Assembly (NCBI RefSeq): GCF_000429525.1
Contig: NZ_AUCA01000001.1
Coordinates: 62,001-126,000 of the forward strand
DNA: 64,000 bases
Direction of reading: 5' to 3'
DNA from: Alicyclobacillus contaminans DSM 17975
GTDB lineage: Bacteria; Bacillota; Bacilli; Alicyclobacillales; Alicyclobacillaceae
Shown here: in pieces, positions 48,550 to 58,056 of the stretch
Position numbering within the stretch: position 1 is the stretch's first letter
Layout of the letters: each line of letters opens with the position of its first letter
The notes under the pieces: model-generated
What the model was told of the DNA's origin: nothing
What the model saw: the letters and a program-made list of their open reading frames with translations, nothing else
Database searches by the model: none
Made by a program: the position numbers and the translations under genes

Positions 48550-49017
48550 ATGCGTCGGATTGTGGCCGCGTGCATGCATGAGCCGCAGGTACTGATTCTG
48601 GACGAACCCACCTCCGGGCTCGATCCGCTGATGCAGCACCGCTTCCTTGACTTGGTTCAGGAAGAGAAGCAGCGGGGCGCGACCATTCTGATGTCGTCAC
48701 ATATCTTTCCGGAGATAGAACGGGTGTGTGACCGCGTCGGGATCTTGAGAGACGGAACGCTCGTTGCGGTGGAAGACATCCGCAATCTGCGGGCAAATCG
48801 GCGCCAGGTGTTCACCGTTCTGTTCGCGGCCGAATCGGAGGCGAATCGGTTCATCGCGTTGGGCGGCCTGCTGCAACGGCGGGGGACCGAAGTGGAGGTT
48901 GAGGTTCGGGGCGATTGCAACGAGTTCATTGGGCGGTTGGCGCAATGCCGGGTGCACGAGCTGCGCGTGCATGAACTCGGTCTGGAAGAGCTCTTCATGC
49001 ACTACTACGAGGCGTAG
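48550..49017 (+). pseudogene. truncated ABC transporter ATP-binding protein
   Basis: 155 residues that begin just after the ABC signature position: RRIVAACMHEPQVLILDEPTSGLDPL (cores LILDEPTSGLDP and SSHIFPEIERVCDRVGIL). Walker B, D-loop, H-loop histidine and the C-terminal extension are present. Walker A, the Q-loop and the signature, about 130 residues, are missing. An in-frame stop at 48523 and no ribosome site upstream show that the 5' part was lost, probably by deletion. The adjacent ABC-2 permease is intact. The fragment alone cannot hydrolyse ATP. Confidence 0.78.
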
Positions 49018-49031
49018 GGAGGGGATGGCGA

Positions 49032-49838
49032 ATGAGTTCGGCGCTCTACCGTTCCATGTTCAAATGGCAGATGAAAGCGATGCTCAGTTACGGCTGCGGC
49101 ATTATGTTGTACCAGTGGCTGTTCATCTGGACGTACCCGTCCATCGCGAAATCGTCCGCGCTCAATGCGCTGCTGAAGACCATGCCCGCCGGTTTCCTGA
49201 AGGTTATCGGGTATGAGGCAGGAGTTTCCCAGGTGGGGGATTACCTCGCCGGAGAATTTTACGGCCTCATTTATGTGATCATCATGGCCATCTACGCCGT
49301 GATGACCGCCACGCAACTGATGGCCCGCCTGCAGGATTCCGGATTTCTGGCGTATCTCTTGGCCACACCGGTCTCGCGGGTACGAATCGCCGTGTCGCAG
49401 TTGGCCGTTTTGGTTTCGGGGATTGTCGGGATTGGACTGTTGTGCACGGTGAGCGGGTTGCTCGGCGTCCATTGGTTCATCTCGGACAGTCCTCTGAATA
49501 CGGCCAAGTTTGTCGAAATGAACGCGATAGGTGTCCTGTTGTTTCTTCTGGTGGGCGCCTACTCCTTTTTCTTCTCGTGCACAGCGCGGGATGAACGCAC
49601 GGCGCTGTCGGCGTCCGCTCTCTTGACCGTCGTCTTCTATGCTCTGCATACGGCGGGATCGCTCAGTGATACGGTCGGGTGGCTTAGGAACGTCTCCATC
49701 TTCACCGCGTTCGATCCGCAGGCGCTGATGCATGGCACAGCCAACGTGCCTTCCCTGGCGCTCGGCCTTGGTGTTGCCGCTGTGGGGATTTTCGCAGCGG
49801 CGGTGGCGGGGTTTCGCCGTAAGGAGATGGCGCTGTAG
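49032..49838 (+). CDS. ABC-2 type transporter permease
   Basis: A 268-residue membrane protein with six helices. It begins MSSALYRSMFKWQMKAMLSY and has the ABC-2 feature LLATPVSRVRIAVSQL, the coupling-helix region after the second helix pair, and ends FRRKEMAL. ATG 49032 follows GGGAGGGG. Only the truncated ATPase precedes it by 14 bases, so the exporter may be dead or may use an ATPase encoded elsewhere. The substrate is unknown. Confidence 0.82.
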   Translation: MSSALYRSMFKWQMKAMLSYGCGIMLYQWLFIWTYPSIAKSSALNALLKTMPAGFLKVIGYEAGVSQVGDYLAGEFYGLIYVIIMAIYAVMTATQLMARLQDSGFLAYLLATPVSRVRIAVSQLAVLVSGIVGIGLLCTVSGLLGVHWFISDSPLNTAKFVEMNAIGVLLFLLVGAYSFFFSCTARDERTALSASALLTVVFYALHTAGSLSDTVGWLRNVSIFTAFDPQALMHGTANVPSLALGLGVAAVGIFAAAVAGFRRKEMAL

Positions 49839-49917
49839 GACCTGACGCCGACGTGGCTGAACTTGTGTGATGCGCGCAGTCACGCCGCGTCCGGCCCGGG
49901 CGTAGTCAAACCAAAGA

Positions 49918-50580
49918 TCAATGAACGCGCCCACGGCACACGCCCTGCTGTTGCATTAGGCAGTCGCGGCACATCTTGTGCCTCTGCTTGATCTGGCACA
50001 TGAATAAGAAGCTGGAGATGATGGCGTCCTTCCATCCGGGCATGTCCACAAACGCGCACCCGTACTGATACGTGATGGGGTCCAGGATGCGCACGTTTTT
50101 CACCACGGCTTCGAAGGAAACGGTGTCAAACGCATTGGATTTATTCACGAGGGAGATCTTTCCGTGGACACGGGTGTCCACAGGAAATGAAAGTTTACTC
50201 TGGAACGACAGGCCGCCCGGGCTCAGGTCATGCACCATCTCGTGCGTTGTGACACTTCCATCCGAGATCACCAATTGAATGGGAACGTGCACGCGATGAA
50301 ACCGACGCTTGTTGTTGAATGGCCGCTGGGGCTGCTGCTTCATGACCAGATGGCTATAATTCTGCGTGTACTCTTCCACGACGTACCACCCCGGACGGCA
50401 GGCGCAGCCATCCTGGGAGCTTTCAATCAGGATTTCATAGCCTCTCGGCAAATACAGCGGTTCTCCGTTGAGGTCTTTCGGAACCTCCAAAAGCAGCGTG
50501 TCATGAGCCACCTGAGCGTGGACCTTGGCCGCGATTCCATAATCGTTGGAAGGAAGAACCAAATACACGGTGGTGTTCAC
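49918..50580 (-). CDS. PilZ-domain cyclic-di-GMP receptor with cysteine-rich tail
   Basis: A 220-residue protein of the YcgR/YpfA-like type. The N-terminal domain (1-85) is a YcgR-N-like beta barrel. The PilZ domain (about 90-195) has the c-di-GMP arginines in NKRRFHRVHVP and DLSPGGLSF. The last 30 residues contain four cysteines (FMC, KMCRDC, GVC), a possible metal site not usual for this family. GTG 50580 has GGGAGGG seven bases upstream. In Bacillus the relative YpfA/DgrA represses motility; here no flagellar gene is near. Confidence 0.85.
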   Translation of the reverse strand: MNTTVYLVLPSNDYGIAAKVHAQVAHDTLLLEVPKDLNGEPLYLPRGYEILIESSQDGCACRPGWYVVEEYTQNYSHLVMKQQPQRPFNNKRRFHRVHVPIQLVISDGSVTTHEMVHDLSPGGLSFQSKLSFPVDTRVHGKISLVNKSNAFDTVSFEAVVKNVRILDPITYQYGCAFVDMPGWKDAIISSFLFMCQIKQRHKMCRDCLMQQQGVCRGRVH

Positions 50581-50802
50581 AATTCGACCCTCCCTGCGAG
50601 TGTCGTGGGCATGTACAGACAAACAACCTCTCTGTCAGGAACATATATCCATTATAGCAAGTCATCCAATATCTCAGAAGGTTCGAATGTAGAAAAGTGT
50701 TCTATATTCCAGATGCTCGATGCGGCGTGTTTGACTTGATTGTCCGCTCAAATTGAGGCACGTTAGACATGAAACACATTCTGATTTGACGAGGTGAGCA
50801 GT

Positions 50803-51789
50803 GTGGAGCAACGTGCGTTGGGTAGACAGGGGCTTGTGGTCAGCGCTTTGGGGCTGGGCTGCATGGGCATGTCCGATTTTTACAGCGGCCGCGACGAGGA
50901 AGAGTCCATTCGCACCATTCATCGGGCCCTGGAGCTGGGCATCACCTTCTTCGATACCGCCGATATGTACGGCGTGGGACACAATGAGGAATTGGTCGGT
51001 CGCGCGCTCAAGGGCCGCCGCGACGAGGTGATCTTGGCGACGAAGTTCGGCAACGTGCGCGCGGCGGACGGCACGTTCCTCGGCGTCAACGGCCGGCCTG
51101 AATACGTGAAACAGGCATGTGACGCGAGTCTGAAACGGTTGGGTGTGGATTACATTGACCTGTACTATCAACATCGGGTCGATCCGGACACCCCCATCGA
51201 AGAAACGGTCGGCGCCATGGCGGATCTGGTGAAAGCCGGGAAAGTGCGCTATCTCGGTTTGTCGGAAGCGGCGCCGGAAACCATTCGCCGAGCGCATCGG
51301 GTTCACCCCATCACTGCCCTGCAGACCGAATATTCTCTGTGGAGCCGCGACGTGGAGGACGAGGTACTGCCCACGGTGCGGGAACTCGGCATTGGCTTTG
51401 TCGCCTACAGTCCCCTCGGACGGGGATTCCTGACCGGGCGCTTCAGGCGGTTTGAAGATCTGCCCGAGGACGACTACCGCCGCCATTCGCCCCGCTTCCA
51501 GGGGGAGAACTTCATCAAAAACCTCGAGCTGGTCAAGTTGATTGAAACGATGGCGCGGGAAAAAGGCTGCACGCCGGCGCAGCTGGCTCTGGCCTGGCTG
51601 CTTCATCGCGGCGAGGACATCGTGCCGATTCCCGGCACGAAGCAGAGGGGCTATCTGGAGGAAAACCTGAAGGCGCTTGAGGTCTCGCTCAGTGCCGACG
51701 ACATCGCGCGCATTGAACGGATTGCGCCAAAGGGCGTGGCCGCTGGGGAGCGGTACCCTGCGCACGCGATGCAGACGGTCCATCGTTGA
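50803..51789 (+). CDS. aldo/keto reductase
   Basis: A 328-residue NADPH-dependent oxidoreductase with a TIM-barrel fold. The catalytic tetrad is visible: aspartate and tyrosine in [16 protein letters not shown], lysine in [10 protein letters not shown], histidine in [14 protein letters not shown]. The cofactor loop is [19 protein letters not shown] 50803 has GAGGTGA five bases upstream. The family (YajO/AKR13-like) reduces aldehydes and ketones. Neighbours give no substrate hint. Confidence 0.93.
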   Translation: MEQRALGRQGLVVSALGLGCMGMSDFYSGRDEEESIRTIHRALELGITFFDTADMYGVGHNEELVGRALKGRRDEVILATKFGNVRAADGTFLGVNGRPEYVKQACDASLKRLGVDYIDLYYQHRVDPDTPIEETVGAMADLVKAGKVRYLGLSEAAPETIRRAHRVHPITALQTEYSLWSRDVEDEVLPTVRELGIGFVAYSPLGRGFLTGRFRRFEDLPEDDYRRHSPRFQGENFIKNLELVKLIETMAREKGCTPAQLALAWLLHRGEDIVPIPGTKQRGYLEENLKALEVSLSADDIARIERIAPKGVAAGERYPAHAMQTVHR

Positions 51790-52075
51790 ACCGGGCAACG
51801 GGCGTCGGGCTTTGCATGAGGTCATCCGTACAGCGGAGGGCGGGGAAGTCCCCGCCCTATTTTGCGTGGCCGCGCGGATTGCTGGACTGTCGCCGGCGCA
51901 GCGGATTGGACGCGTGGGCTGTATGTACAGACTGTGGCAACTCAGCCGGTCACCGTGTATAGTGAAATGAATTCGAATCATCAATTTTTTATCTGTATTT
52001 TTTAACCGGAGTGACTCGGCATCCCGCAGTACCACCCTTGGTAGATGACCATATTTGGGATGGGGGAGATGGACC
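51790..52075. other. region between the aldo/keto reductase and Lon-like genes
   Basis: Contains the terminator at 51837-51862 and an AT-rich stretch (51950-52010) with TATAGT at 51954-51959, a possible -10 for the Lon-like gene with a poor -35 (TGGCAA). No gene is seen. Confidence 0.45.
51837..51862 (+). terminator. terminator of the aldo/keto reductase gene
   Basis: AGGGCGGGG (51837-51845) pairs with CCCCGCCCT (51850-51858), loop AAGT, followed by ATTTT. Confidence 0.78.
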
Positions 52076-54511
52076 GTGAAGCGGTTGGATGAACAGGAAT
52101 ATCAGAGACGGGCACTGTCTGTGGACAAGCTTACCTGCAGTTTCAATGACAATCTGTTTTCGTTCAATGACACCTCTGAACTTCCCGGGCTGAATCACCG
52201 CATGGTCGGGCAGGAGCGGGCGGTGGCGGCGCTGGACTTCGGTCTGAGCATCGACGCGGAAGGGTACAACGTGTTTGTCGTTGGCCCCGCGGGCACCGGC
52301 AAGACCACGTACACCGTTGAAAAGCTCACGGCTGTGGCGCAAACGCATGCCGTGCCGGACGATTGGTGTTACGTCTACAATTTTCAAAACCCGGATCAGC
52401 CGATGGCACTGCGGTTTCCTCCGGGGCAGGTGCACCGCCTTCGGCGTGCGATGGAACAGTTGGTCGGCGATTTGGAAGAAGAAATGACGCGTCAATTTGA
52501 AAGCGACGAATATGTCCATCAAAGGGCTCAGCAGGTCAAGCAATTCAATGAAAACGCGCAAAAGACGTGGGAGCTTTTGGAGATTGCCGCCCGGCAGTTG
52601 GGAATTGGGCTGCAGCGGACGACGGCAGGCATTACGGCGGTTCCGCTGACCCGGACCGGACAGCCGATGAGCCCGGAAATGTTCGACGGTCTGCCGCAGG
52701 CCGAGAAGGCGCAGTTCACCCTTGCACAGCAGCAGGTGCAGGACATGCTGGAGGATACTTTGCGACAGATCCGCACACTGCAAAAGGAGGCGCGTCAGGC
52801 TCAGCGGAAGCTCGATGAACAAACAGCATCCTCCGCTGTCGACCATCTCTTTGAAGACCTCCTGGCGCAGTTCCCCGATGAACGCGTGCAGGCGTATCTC
52901 AACGAGGTGAAGCAGGATGTCATCCAGCACCACGCGTATTTTCGGCGGGACCCGGATGGCGATGCCGGTTTGCGGACGACGGACGACGGTATGGATCCGA
53001 GGCGCAGATACCAGGTGAACGTGATCGTCGACCGCCAGGGACAAACGGGGGCCCCTGTGGTCGTGGAGACCAATCCCACGTACGCCAACCTGGTCGGTAA
53101 AGTGGAGTATCGCAGCAGCCACGGCGTGATGGTGTCCGACTACACCCTTATCAAGCCCGGAGCGCTGCATCAGGCGAACGGCGGTTACCTGGTGTTGCAG
53201 GTGCAGGATCTCCTGAGTCACCCCGCGTCCTGGTACGCGCTCAAAAACGCGTTGAAAACCGCCGAAATTCGTGTGGATGCACCACCGAGCGATGGCGCGG
53301 GGCTGACCCCCACCGGCCTCAGGCCGGAGCCCATCCCAATGCGGATGAAGGTCATTCTGATTGGCACGCCCGAGCTCTTTCACTGGTTGTACGCGAACGA
53401 TCCCGCCGTGCAGAAATACTTCAAGGTCAAGGCCGAATTTGCCCCGGACATGCCGCGAACGTCCGAGACGTGCATGGAACTGGCCAACTTCATTGCGTCG
53501 TACACGCGCAAGCATGGGTTGCCCGCGTTTTCGAGGGATGCGGTCCGCCTCGTGGTCGAGCAGAGCGCGCGAGAGACCGAAGATCACCACAAGTTGTCCG
53601 CGCGTTTCAGCTTGGTCATCGAACTGATGACGGAGGCGAGCCACTTCGCGCGATTGGATGAGGCCGCGGTGGTGCAGGCGGATCATGTGAAACGGGCGTT
53701 GACTGCCAAGCGCAGAAGGTCCGAGTTGATAAAGGAAAAGGTGTTGGAGCAAATTCTCAACGGCACCATCCACGTGGACACCAGCGGTGAGCGCGTGGGC
53801 CAAATCAATGGTCTGGCGGTGCTGAGCAGCGGCGACATGGCGTTCGGACAGCCGCACCGCATCACGGCGCGCACGTACACGGGACGGCGCGGCGTGGTCA
53901 ATGTGGAGCGCGAGACCGCCATGAGCGGCCGCATTCACGACAAAGGGCTGCTGATTCTCAGTGCCTTTTTGTCCGGCGAGTTTGCTCAGAAACGTCCGCT
54001 GTCCATTTCCGCAAGCATCGTGTTTGAACAGACGTACAGCACGATTGACGGCGACAGCGCTTCGAGCACGGAATTGTACGCCATTCTGTCGTCGCTGGCG
54101 AACGTGCCCATCCGGCAGGACATCGCCGTCACGGGATCGGTGGACCAGTTCGGGGATATTCAACCCATTGGCGGCGTGAACGAAAAAATCGAGGGTTTTT
54201 TCTATATCTGTAAAGCGCAGGGGTGGACAGGCCGTCAGGGTGTCATCATTCCGCACCAGAACGTGAAAAACCTGTTCCTGTCCGATGAGGTGGTGGACGC
54301 CGTTCGCGCAGGCCAATTTCACATTTGGCCCGTGCGGACCATTCGAGAGGGCATTGAACTGCTCACCGGCGTGGTGGCGGGCGATGAACGGCCCTACTCG
54401 CCGGACACGCTGTTTGGCGTCATTGAGCGGCGGCTGGAAGCGCTCTGGAGGGCCGAAGAGACGGGGGACGCTTCGGCCGAGGCGCAGATTCATCACGATG
54501 CGACGGTTTGA
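52076..54511 (+). CDS. Lon-like ATP-dependent protease (AAA + S16 peptidase)
   Basis: An 811-residue protease of the Lon-like COG1067 group. The ATPase has Walker A FVVGPAGTGKTT near residue 80, followed by a long helical insertion (about 115-290). The C-terminal S16 domain has the serine in DGDSASSTELYA and the lysine in GGVNEKIEGFF, the Lon catalytic dyad. Cytoplasmic quality-control proteolysis is the expected role. GTG 52076 has GGGGGAG eight bases upstream. It is monocistronic and ends in a terminator shared with the convergent dioxygenase genes. Confidence 0.92.
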   Translation: MKRLDEQEYQRRALSVDKLTCSFNDNLFSFNDTSELPGLNHRMVGQERAVAALDFGLSIDAEGYNVFVVGPAGTGKTTYTVEKLTAVAQTHAVPDDWCYVYNFQNPDQPMALRFPPGQVHRLRRAMEQLVGDLEEEMTRQFESDEYVHQRAQQVKQFNENAQKTWELLEIAARQLGIGLQRTTAGITAVPLTRTGQPMSPEMFDGLPQAEKAQFTLAQQQVQDMLEDTLRQIRTLQKEARQAQRKLDEQTASSAVDHLFEDLLAQFPDERVQAYLNEVKQDVIQHHAYFRRDPDGDAGLRTTDDGMDPRRRYQVNVIVDRQGQTGAPVVVETNPTYANLVGKVEYRSSHGVMVSDYTLIKPGALHQANGGYLVLQVQDLLSHPASWYALKNALKTAEIRVDAPPSDGAGLTPTGLRPEPIPMRMKVILIGTPELFHWLYANDPAVQKYFKVKAEFAPDMPRTSETCMELANFIASYTRKHGLPAFSRDAVRLVVEQSARETEDHHKLSARFSLVIELMTEASHFARLDEAAVVQADHVKRALTAKRRRSELIKEKVLEQILNGTIHVDTSGERVGQINGLAVLSSGDMAFGQPHRITARTYTGRRGVVNVERETAMSGRIHDKGLLILSAFLSGEFAQKRPLSISASIVFEQTYSTIDGDSASSTELYAILSSLANVPIRQDIAVTGSVDQFGDIQPIGGVNEKIEGFFYICKAQGWTGRQGVIIPHQNVKNLFLSDEVVDAVRAGQFHIWPVRTIREGIELLTGVVAGDERPYSPDTLFGVIERRLEALWRAEETGDASAEAQIHHDATV

Positions 54512-54530
54512 CCGGTGCGTCAGCGAGGGA

Positions 54531-54558
54531 TACCGGGGGCGGTTTCGCCCCCGGCATC
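54531..54558. terminator. terminator between the Lon-like gene and the dioxygenase operon
   Basis: CCGGGGGCG (54534-54542) pairs with CGCCCCCGG (54547-54555), loop GTTT, extended by GAT/ATC across one mismatch. It can serve both convergent units. Confidence 0.65.
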
Positions 54559-54581
54559 CGGTGCATCAGGCATGGCAGCAC

Positions 54582-55079
54582 TCAGATGAAAATGCTCAGG
54601 TTTAACATGGGGAACACGGTCTGGTCAAGGTAAATGGTGCGCTCCGCCAACTTCAACTGCCCGTCGACCCGGTGAATGGTGTCCACGCGCTCACCGAAGA
54701 TGTGAGCACTCTCGGAGCTATCGCGGATGCTCCGCAGGATGAGGAAATAGCTGGCGACCTGCACCGCATCCGGGCGTTCCCTGTTCACCACGCGAATGTT
54801 GGAGACGATGTGCCGCGTCCGCGTGGGGGGATTTTCCGACCAGGCGGAGGTAGTTCGGAAGCGTTCGACGCGGGTCTGCAAACTGCGTTTCGTTTCGTCA
54901 AAAAAAGTCATGTCATCTATGAAATCGTCCGATTCGCCAAAATCCCGGGTAACGCGCACCGGCATCCGATAGCGGATGCCTTCGTCCAACAATGCGAGCC
55001 AGGCTTCATATTCCCGTTGATCCAGCAGGGCGGCTTCGCGAAACAAAAATTGAACCACGTCCTCGTAGGAGATATCCAT
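54582..55079 (-). CDS. aromatic-ring-hydroxylating dioxygenase beta subunit
   Basis: A 165-residue small subunit with the SnoaL/cystatin-like fold: VVQFLFREAALLDQREYEAW, LDEGIRYRMPVRVTR and RVERFRTTSAWSENPPTRTRH. It pairs with the alpha subunit to form the structural core of the oxygenase and has no catalytic metal itself. ATG 55079 follows AAAGGAGGG. It lies 30 bases downstream of the alpha gene on the same strand. No ferredoxin or reductase gene follows. Confidence 0.88.
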   Translation of the reverse strand: MDISYEDVVQFLFREAALLDQREYEAWLALLDEGIRYRMPVRVTRDFGESDDFIDDMTFFDETKRSLQTRVERFRTTSAWSENPPTRTRHIVSNIRVVNRERPDAVQVASYFLILRSIRDSSESAHIFGERVDTIHRVDGQLKLAERTIYLDQTVFPMLNLSIFI

Positions 55080-55109
55080 ACAAGCCCTCCTTTCCAAAAC
55101 AGACTGGCA

Positions 55110-56480
55110 TCACCGATTGGGCACGAGAACATCCGTGTCCTGTTCCGCGAGCAGTGCGTCAATCCAGTGTTCGTAAAAAGCTCTGGAGATGGCGTCCAGA
55201 TAACAGGTGGGATACGCAATCCCCGGACCGGGCCAGGTGGGATCTGGTTCCACGCGGCCAAGGCCCATCAGGTAGTTGAGGACGTTGTTGTAGTGCACAT
55301 CTTTGTCCTGAGCCATGGTGCCTTGGCTCGCTTCCACCACGCGCGTCCAAATCTCAGCGTCGTCCTGTTCCAGGGTGCCCGCAGGTCCAAAAGAGCCAAT
55401 GTAGCTCAGATAGGATGCCTCCTTGAAAGCTTCCGGAGCCTGTTTGTCGACCATGAACCAGGAGGTGATCTCAATCTTCGCAGGTCCGATAGGACGCCAC
55501 ACCCGGAAGTTGACGAAGGACGTCAGCGGTTCGTCCGGGCCGCCCGTGCCGTGCATGGGACTGACAAACGATAGATTCGGGAAGCAGGTCCCAACCATAA
55601 TCATGGTCTTTTCAAACACCTGGCGTTGGGCGGGGGTGAGATTCCGTTCGAACATGGGCCACATCTCGCGTGGCAGCCCCTGGTAGGGCGGAACGTTGAG
55701 GCCGGCCTTGGCGGTGATGAGGTTGATGCCGTGGCCGTGATTGAGCACAACTTGGTGTCCATAGCTCGCGTACATGGGGTCTTTGGGGCTGATGCCGAGC
55801 TCCACGGTGGAACGGTGTGTCATCGCGGTGTGGTACGGATCGCCGCCAAAATTGTCAGAGCTCACTTTCCAGTTGGTGTGGATGATCCAGCGCTGTGGCA
55901 CGCCGCGAACCTCCATTCCTCCGTCGCTGCGGCCGAGCATGATGTCGAGGTACCACTTCAAGTCGCCGAGAAACGACATCAGGGATGGCGCGTCGGGGTT
56001 GAGCGATCCGAAGATCATCCCCTGGTAACTGGCCACCCGCGGAAGTTTGCGCAGTGACCACTGGCTCCTGTCCATTTCCTGTCCGTACACCTTGTTCCCG
56101 GCAATCACGCCGACCAGGTCGCCGTTCAGGTTGAATGTCCACCCGTGATAGGGGCAGGTGAACGTCTTCCGCTGTCCGAAATCAGCGGTGCACAGTTTGG
56201 TGCCGCGGTGTGTGCAGGAGTTGAGATAGGCCTGAATCTCGCCCTGTTCATCGCGAAGCAAGAGCACAGGGTCGTGGACAATCCACCGCGTCACGTAGTC
56301 GCCGGGCCGCGGAATCTCCGACTCGTGTCCGAGAAAGTTCCATGTTTTCGCGAAAATCTGATGGACTTCCGCACGGTACACGTCCGGGTCGGCAAACACC
56401 CACTGAGGCAGCACCCCCTGTTGAATCTTCGCTTTGACCTCGAGCAACACATCCCGACGCAAGCGAGGCACGTCCGCCAT
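55110..56480 (-). CDS. aromatic-ring-hydroxylating dioxygenase alpha subunit (Rieske)
   Basis: A 456-residue catalytic subunit. The Rieske [2Fe-2S] ligands are in SCTHRGTKLC and FTCPYHGWTF (CxH and CxxH). The mononuclear iron ligands are in DNFGGDPYHTAMTHRS plus a later aspartate. ATG 56480 is preferred (MADVPRLRRDV) with GGAGG six bases upstream; ATG 56486 lies only two codons before. The enzyme would add O2 across an aromatic ring to give a cis-diol. Substrate is unknown. Electron-transfer partners, dihydrodiol dehydrogenase and ring-cleavage genes are absent from the window. Confidence 0.92.
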   Translation of the reverse strand: MADVPRLRRDVLLEVKAKIQQGVLPQWVFADPDVYRAEVHQIFAKTWNFLGHESEIPRPGDYVTRWIVHDPVLLLRDEQGEIQAYLNSCTHRGTKLCTADFGQRKTFTCPYHGWTFNLNGDLVGVIAGNKVYGQEMDRSQWSLRKLPRVASYQGMIFGSLNPDAPSLMSFLGDLKWYLDIMLGRSDGGMEVRGVPQRWIIHTNWKVSSDNFGGDPYHTAMTHRSTVELGISPKDPMYASYGHQVVLNHGHGINLITAKAGLNVPPYQGLPREMWPMFERNLTPAQRQVFEKTMIMVGTCFPNLSFVSPMHGTGGPDEPLTSFVNFRVWRPIGPAKIEITSWFMVDKQAPEAFKEASYLSYIGSFGPAGTLEQDDAEIWTRVVEASQGTMAQDKDVHYNNVLNYLMGLGRVEPDPTWPGPGIAYPTCYLDAISRAFYEHWIDALLAEQDTDVLVPNR

Positions 56481-56968
56481 ATTCATCCTCCTTTGCGGAT
56501 GAAAGCGCATACACAACCGGTGCTGAGAGAAGGGGATGGTCAGGTGTAAGCGCTATTACCACAGAGCATAGCGCGGTTTCCGCGGTTGGAGTAGGGCGTC
56601 GTTTCGCCATGCGGAACACGGCAGACTTTTTTGTGGAAGTCCTGCGCCAGCGGGGAGCGCGGGCATTCGGGCCCGGAGGTCGGTTGGAGTAAGTGCAGAT
56701 GGTCGGCGCTGCGGTTGGCGCAACGCGCGGATTGGACGATGACGTCATCGCCTGGAATCACTACCATACAGCTGGCGCATGGTCCATTTGCACCAGTCAA
56801 ATCGTCGGTTTGGAACTTCCGCTGTCCCGGTCTCAGCCATACCCTGATCTTGAACGGCGGCGCCCGTCCACGGAAACGCTTTGTACGGGCGGACTCGGTC
56901 GTTCTGTGGCGACCCGTCCCGGGTCGTCAACTGTCTTTGCCACCCAATCAGAGCTGGAGTGAGGATGC
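56481..56968. other. divergent regulatory region between dioxygenase and ldh
   Basis: About 488 bases without a supported gene. It holds a cre-like site at 56545-56558 and presumably the promoters of both flanking units. Open frames on both strands (for example 56693-56962) have no ribosome site or recognisable domain. A decayed gene cannot be excluded. Confidence 0.5.
56545..56558 (-). promoter_or_regulatory. cre-like CcpA operator before the dioxygenase operon
   Basis: TGTAAGCGCTATTA on the plus strand differs at one position from TGWAANCGNTNWCA. It lies 65 bases upstream of the alpha-subunit start, where CcpA could repress the operon when better carbon sources are present. Confidence 0.5.
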
Positions 56969-57910
56969 ATGGATACGAGGATTCCAACGAAAATCGCGAT
57001 TGTCGGCGCCGGGGCCGTTGGCTCCAGCACGGCGTACACGCTGCTCTTGCGCGAACGCGCGACGGAACTTGTGTTGATTGATGTCAATGCGGACAAAGCG
57101 CGCGGTGACGCGCTGGACATGGCGCACGGATCGCCATTTTATGGGGCGACCAAAGTCTGGGCGGGCTCTTATGAAGACTGTGCCGGGGCGGACATTGTGA
57201 TCATCACCGCGGGGGTTGCGCAGCGGCCGGGCGAAACGCGCCAGGCTCTGCTCGACCGAAACGCGGTGATTTTTCACGCCATCCTCCATGAGATTGTGAA
57301 ATACAACCAGAATGCCATTCTGCTGGTGGCGACGAATCCGGTCGACGTGCTCTCCCACCTGTCCTGGAAGCTGTCCGGCTTTTCCGCGGAACGCGTGATT
57401 GGTACGGGGACGCTCCTCGACAGCGCGCGCTTCCGGTACTTCATCGGCCAGCAGCTGAACGTCAACCCGCGCAGCGTGCACGCGCACATCGTCGGGGAGC
57501 ACGGGGACAGCGAACTGCCGGTCTGGAGCCGCACGAACATCGCCGGCGTGCCAATAGACTTGCCGGAATCCGCGCGCGCAACCATTTTCGAAAACACGCG
57601 CAACGCGGCGTACGAAATCATCCAGGCCAAAGGGGCGACGTCTTACGCCATCGCCCTCTCCATCGACCGGATTTGCACGGCGATTCTGCGCGATGAGGGC
57701 GCCGTGTTGAACGTCTCCACGCTGCTGAACGACTATCACGGCATCTCCGACGTGTACATGGGCGTACCGAGTGTGGTCGCCAGGGACGGGGTTCGCGAAG
57801 TGATTGACCTGCAGCCGACCGCCGCGGAATTGGAACAGTTGCGCGCCTCCGCGCAGGTGCTCAGAGACCGCATCGCCGCCGTCGAATCTCTGCACCCGGA
57901 CTGGTTCTGA
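56969..57910 (+). CDS. ldh: L-lactate dehydrogenase
   Basis: A 313-residue NAD-dependent enzyme that interconverts pyruvate and L-lactate. The nucleotide loop is IAIVGAGAVGSSTAY. The substrate-loop arginine is in GVAQRPGETR; the glutamine before it, rather than malate-type arginine, supports lactate. ATNPVDVL and IVGEHGDSELPVWS with the catalytic histidine complete the set. ATG 56969 has GAGTGAGGA upstream. A DoxX gene follows about 145 bases downstream. Confidence 0.95.
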   Translation: MDTRIPTKIAIVGAGAVGSSTAYTLLLRERATELVLIDVNADKARGDALDMAHGSPFYGATKVWAGSYEDCAGADIVIITAGVAQRPGETRQALLDRNAVIFHAILHEIVKYNQNAILLVATNPVDVLSHLSWKLSGFSAERVIGTGTLLDSARFRYFIGQQLNVNPRSVHAHIVGEHGDSELPVWSRTNIAGVPIDLPESARATIFENTRNAAYEIIQAKGATSYAIALSIDRICTAILRDEGAVLNVSTLLNDYHGISDVYMGVPSVVARDGVREVIDLQPTAAELEQLRASAQVLRDRIAAVESLHPDWF

Positions 57911-58056
57911 ACGGGACCGCCTTCAGACTAGTCCATTCGTACGACAAAACGGTCCAAACGGGTCTGCACCGGCGCGCCGCGCTCTGAGATGATGAACGTG
58001 CAAGGCGAAGATCCAGCGATGCATCGCCGACTGGATGAATGCAAGGAGATGGTCAT

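Noticed and set aside
51989-54496. 835-codon open frame on the minus strand
   Set aside because: Complement of the Lon-like gene, without any recognisable domain.
56693-56962. 89-codon open frame (and minus-strand 56540-56800) in the dioxygenase-ldh gap
   Set aside because: No ribosome site or conserved motif on either strand; a decayed gene is possible but not supported.
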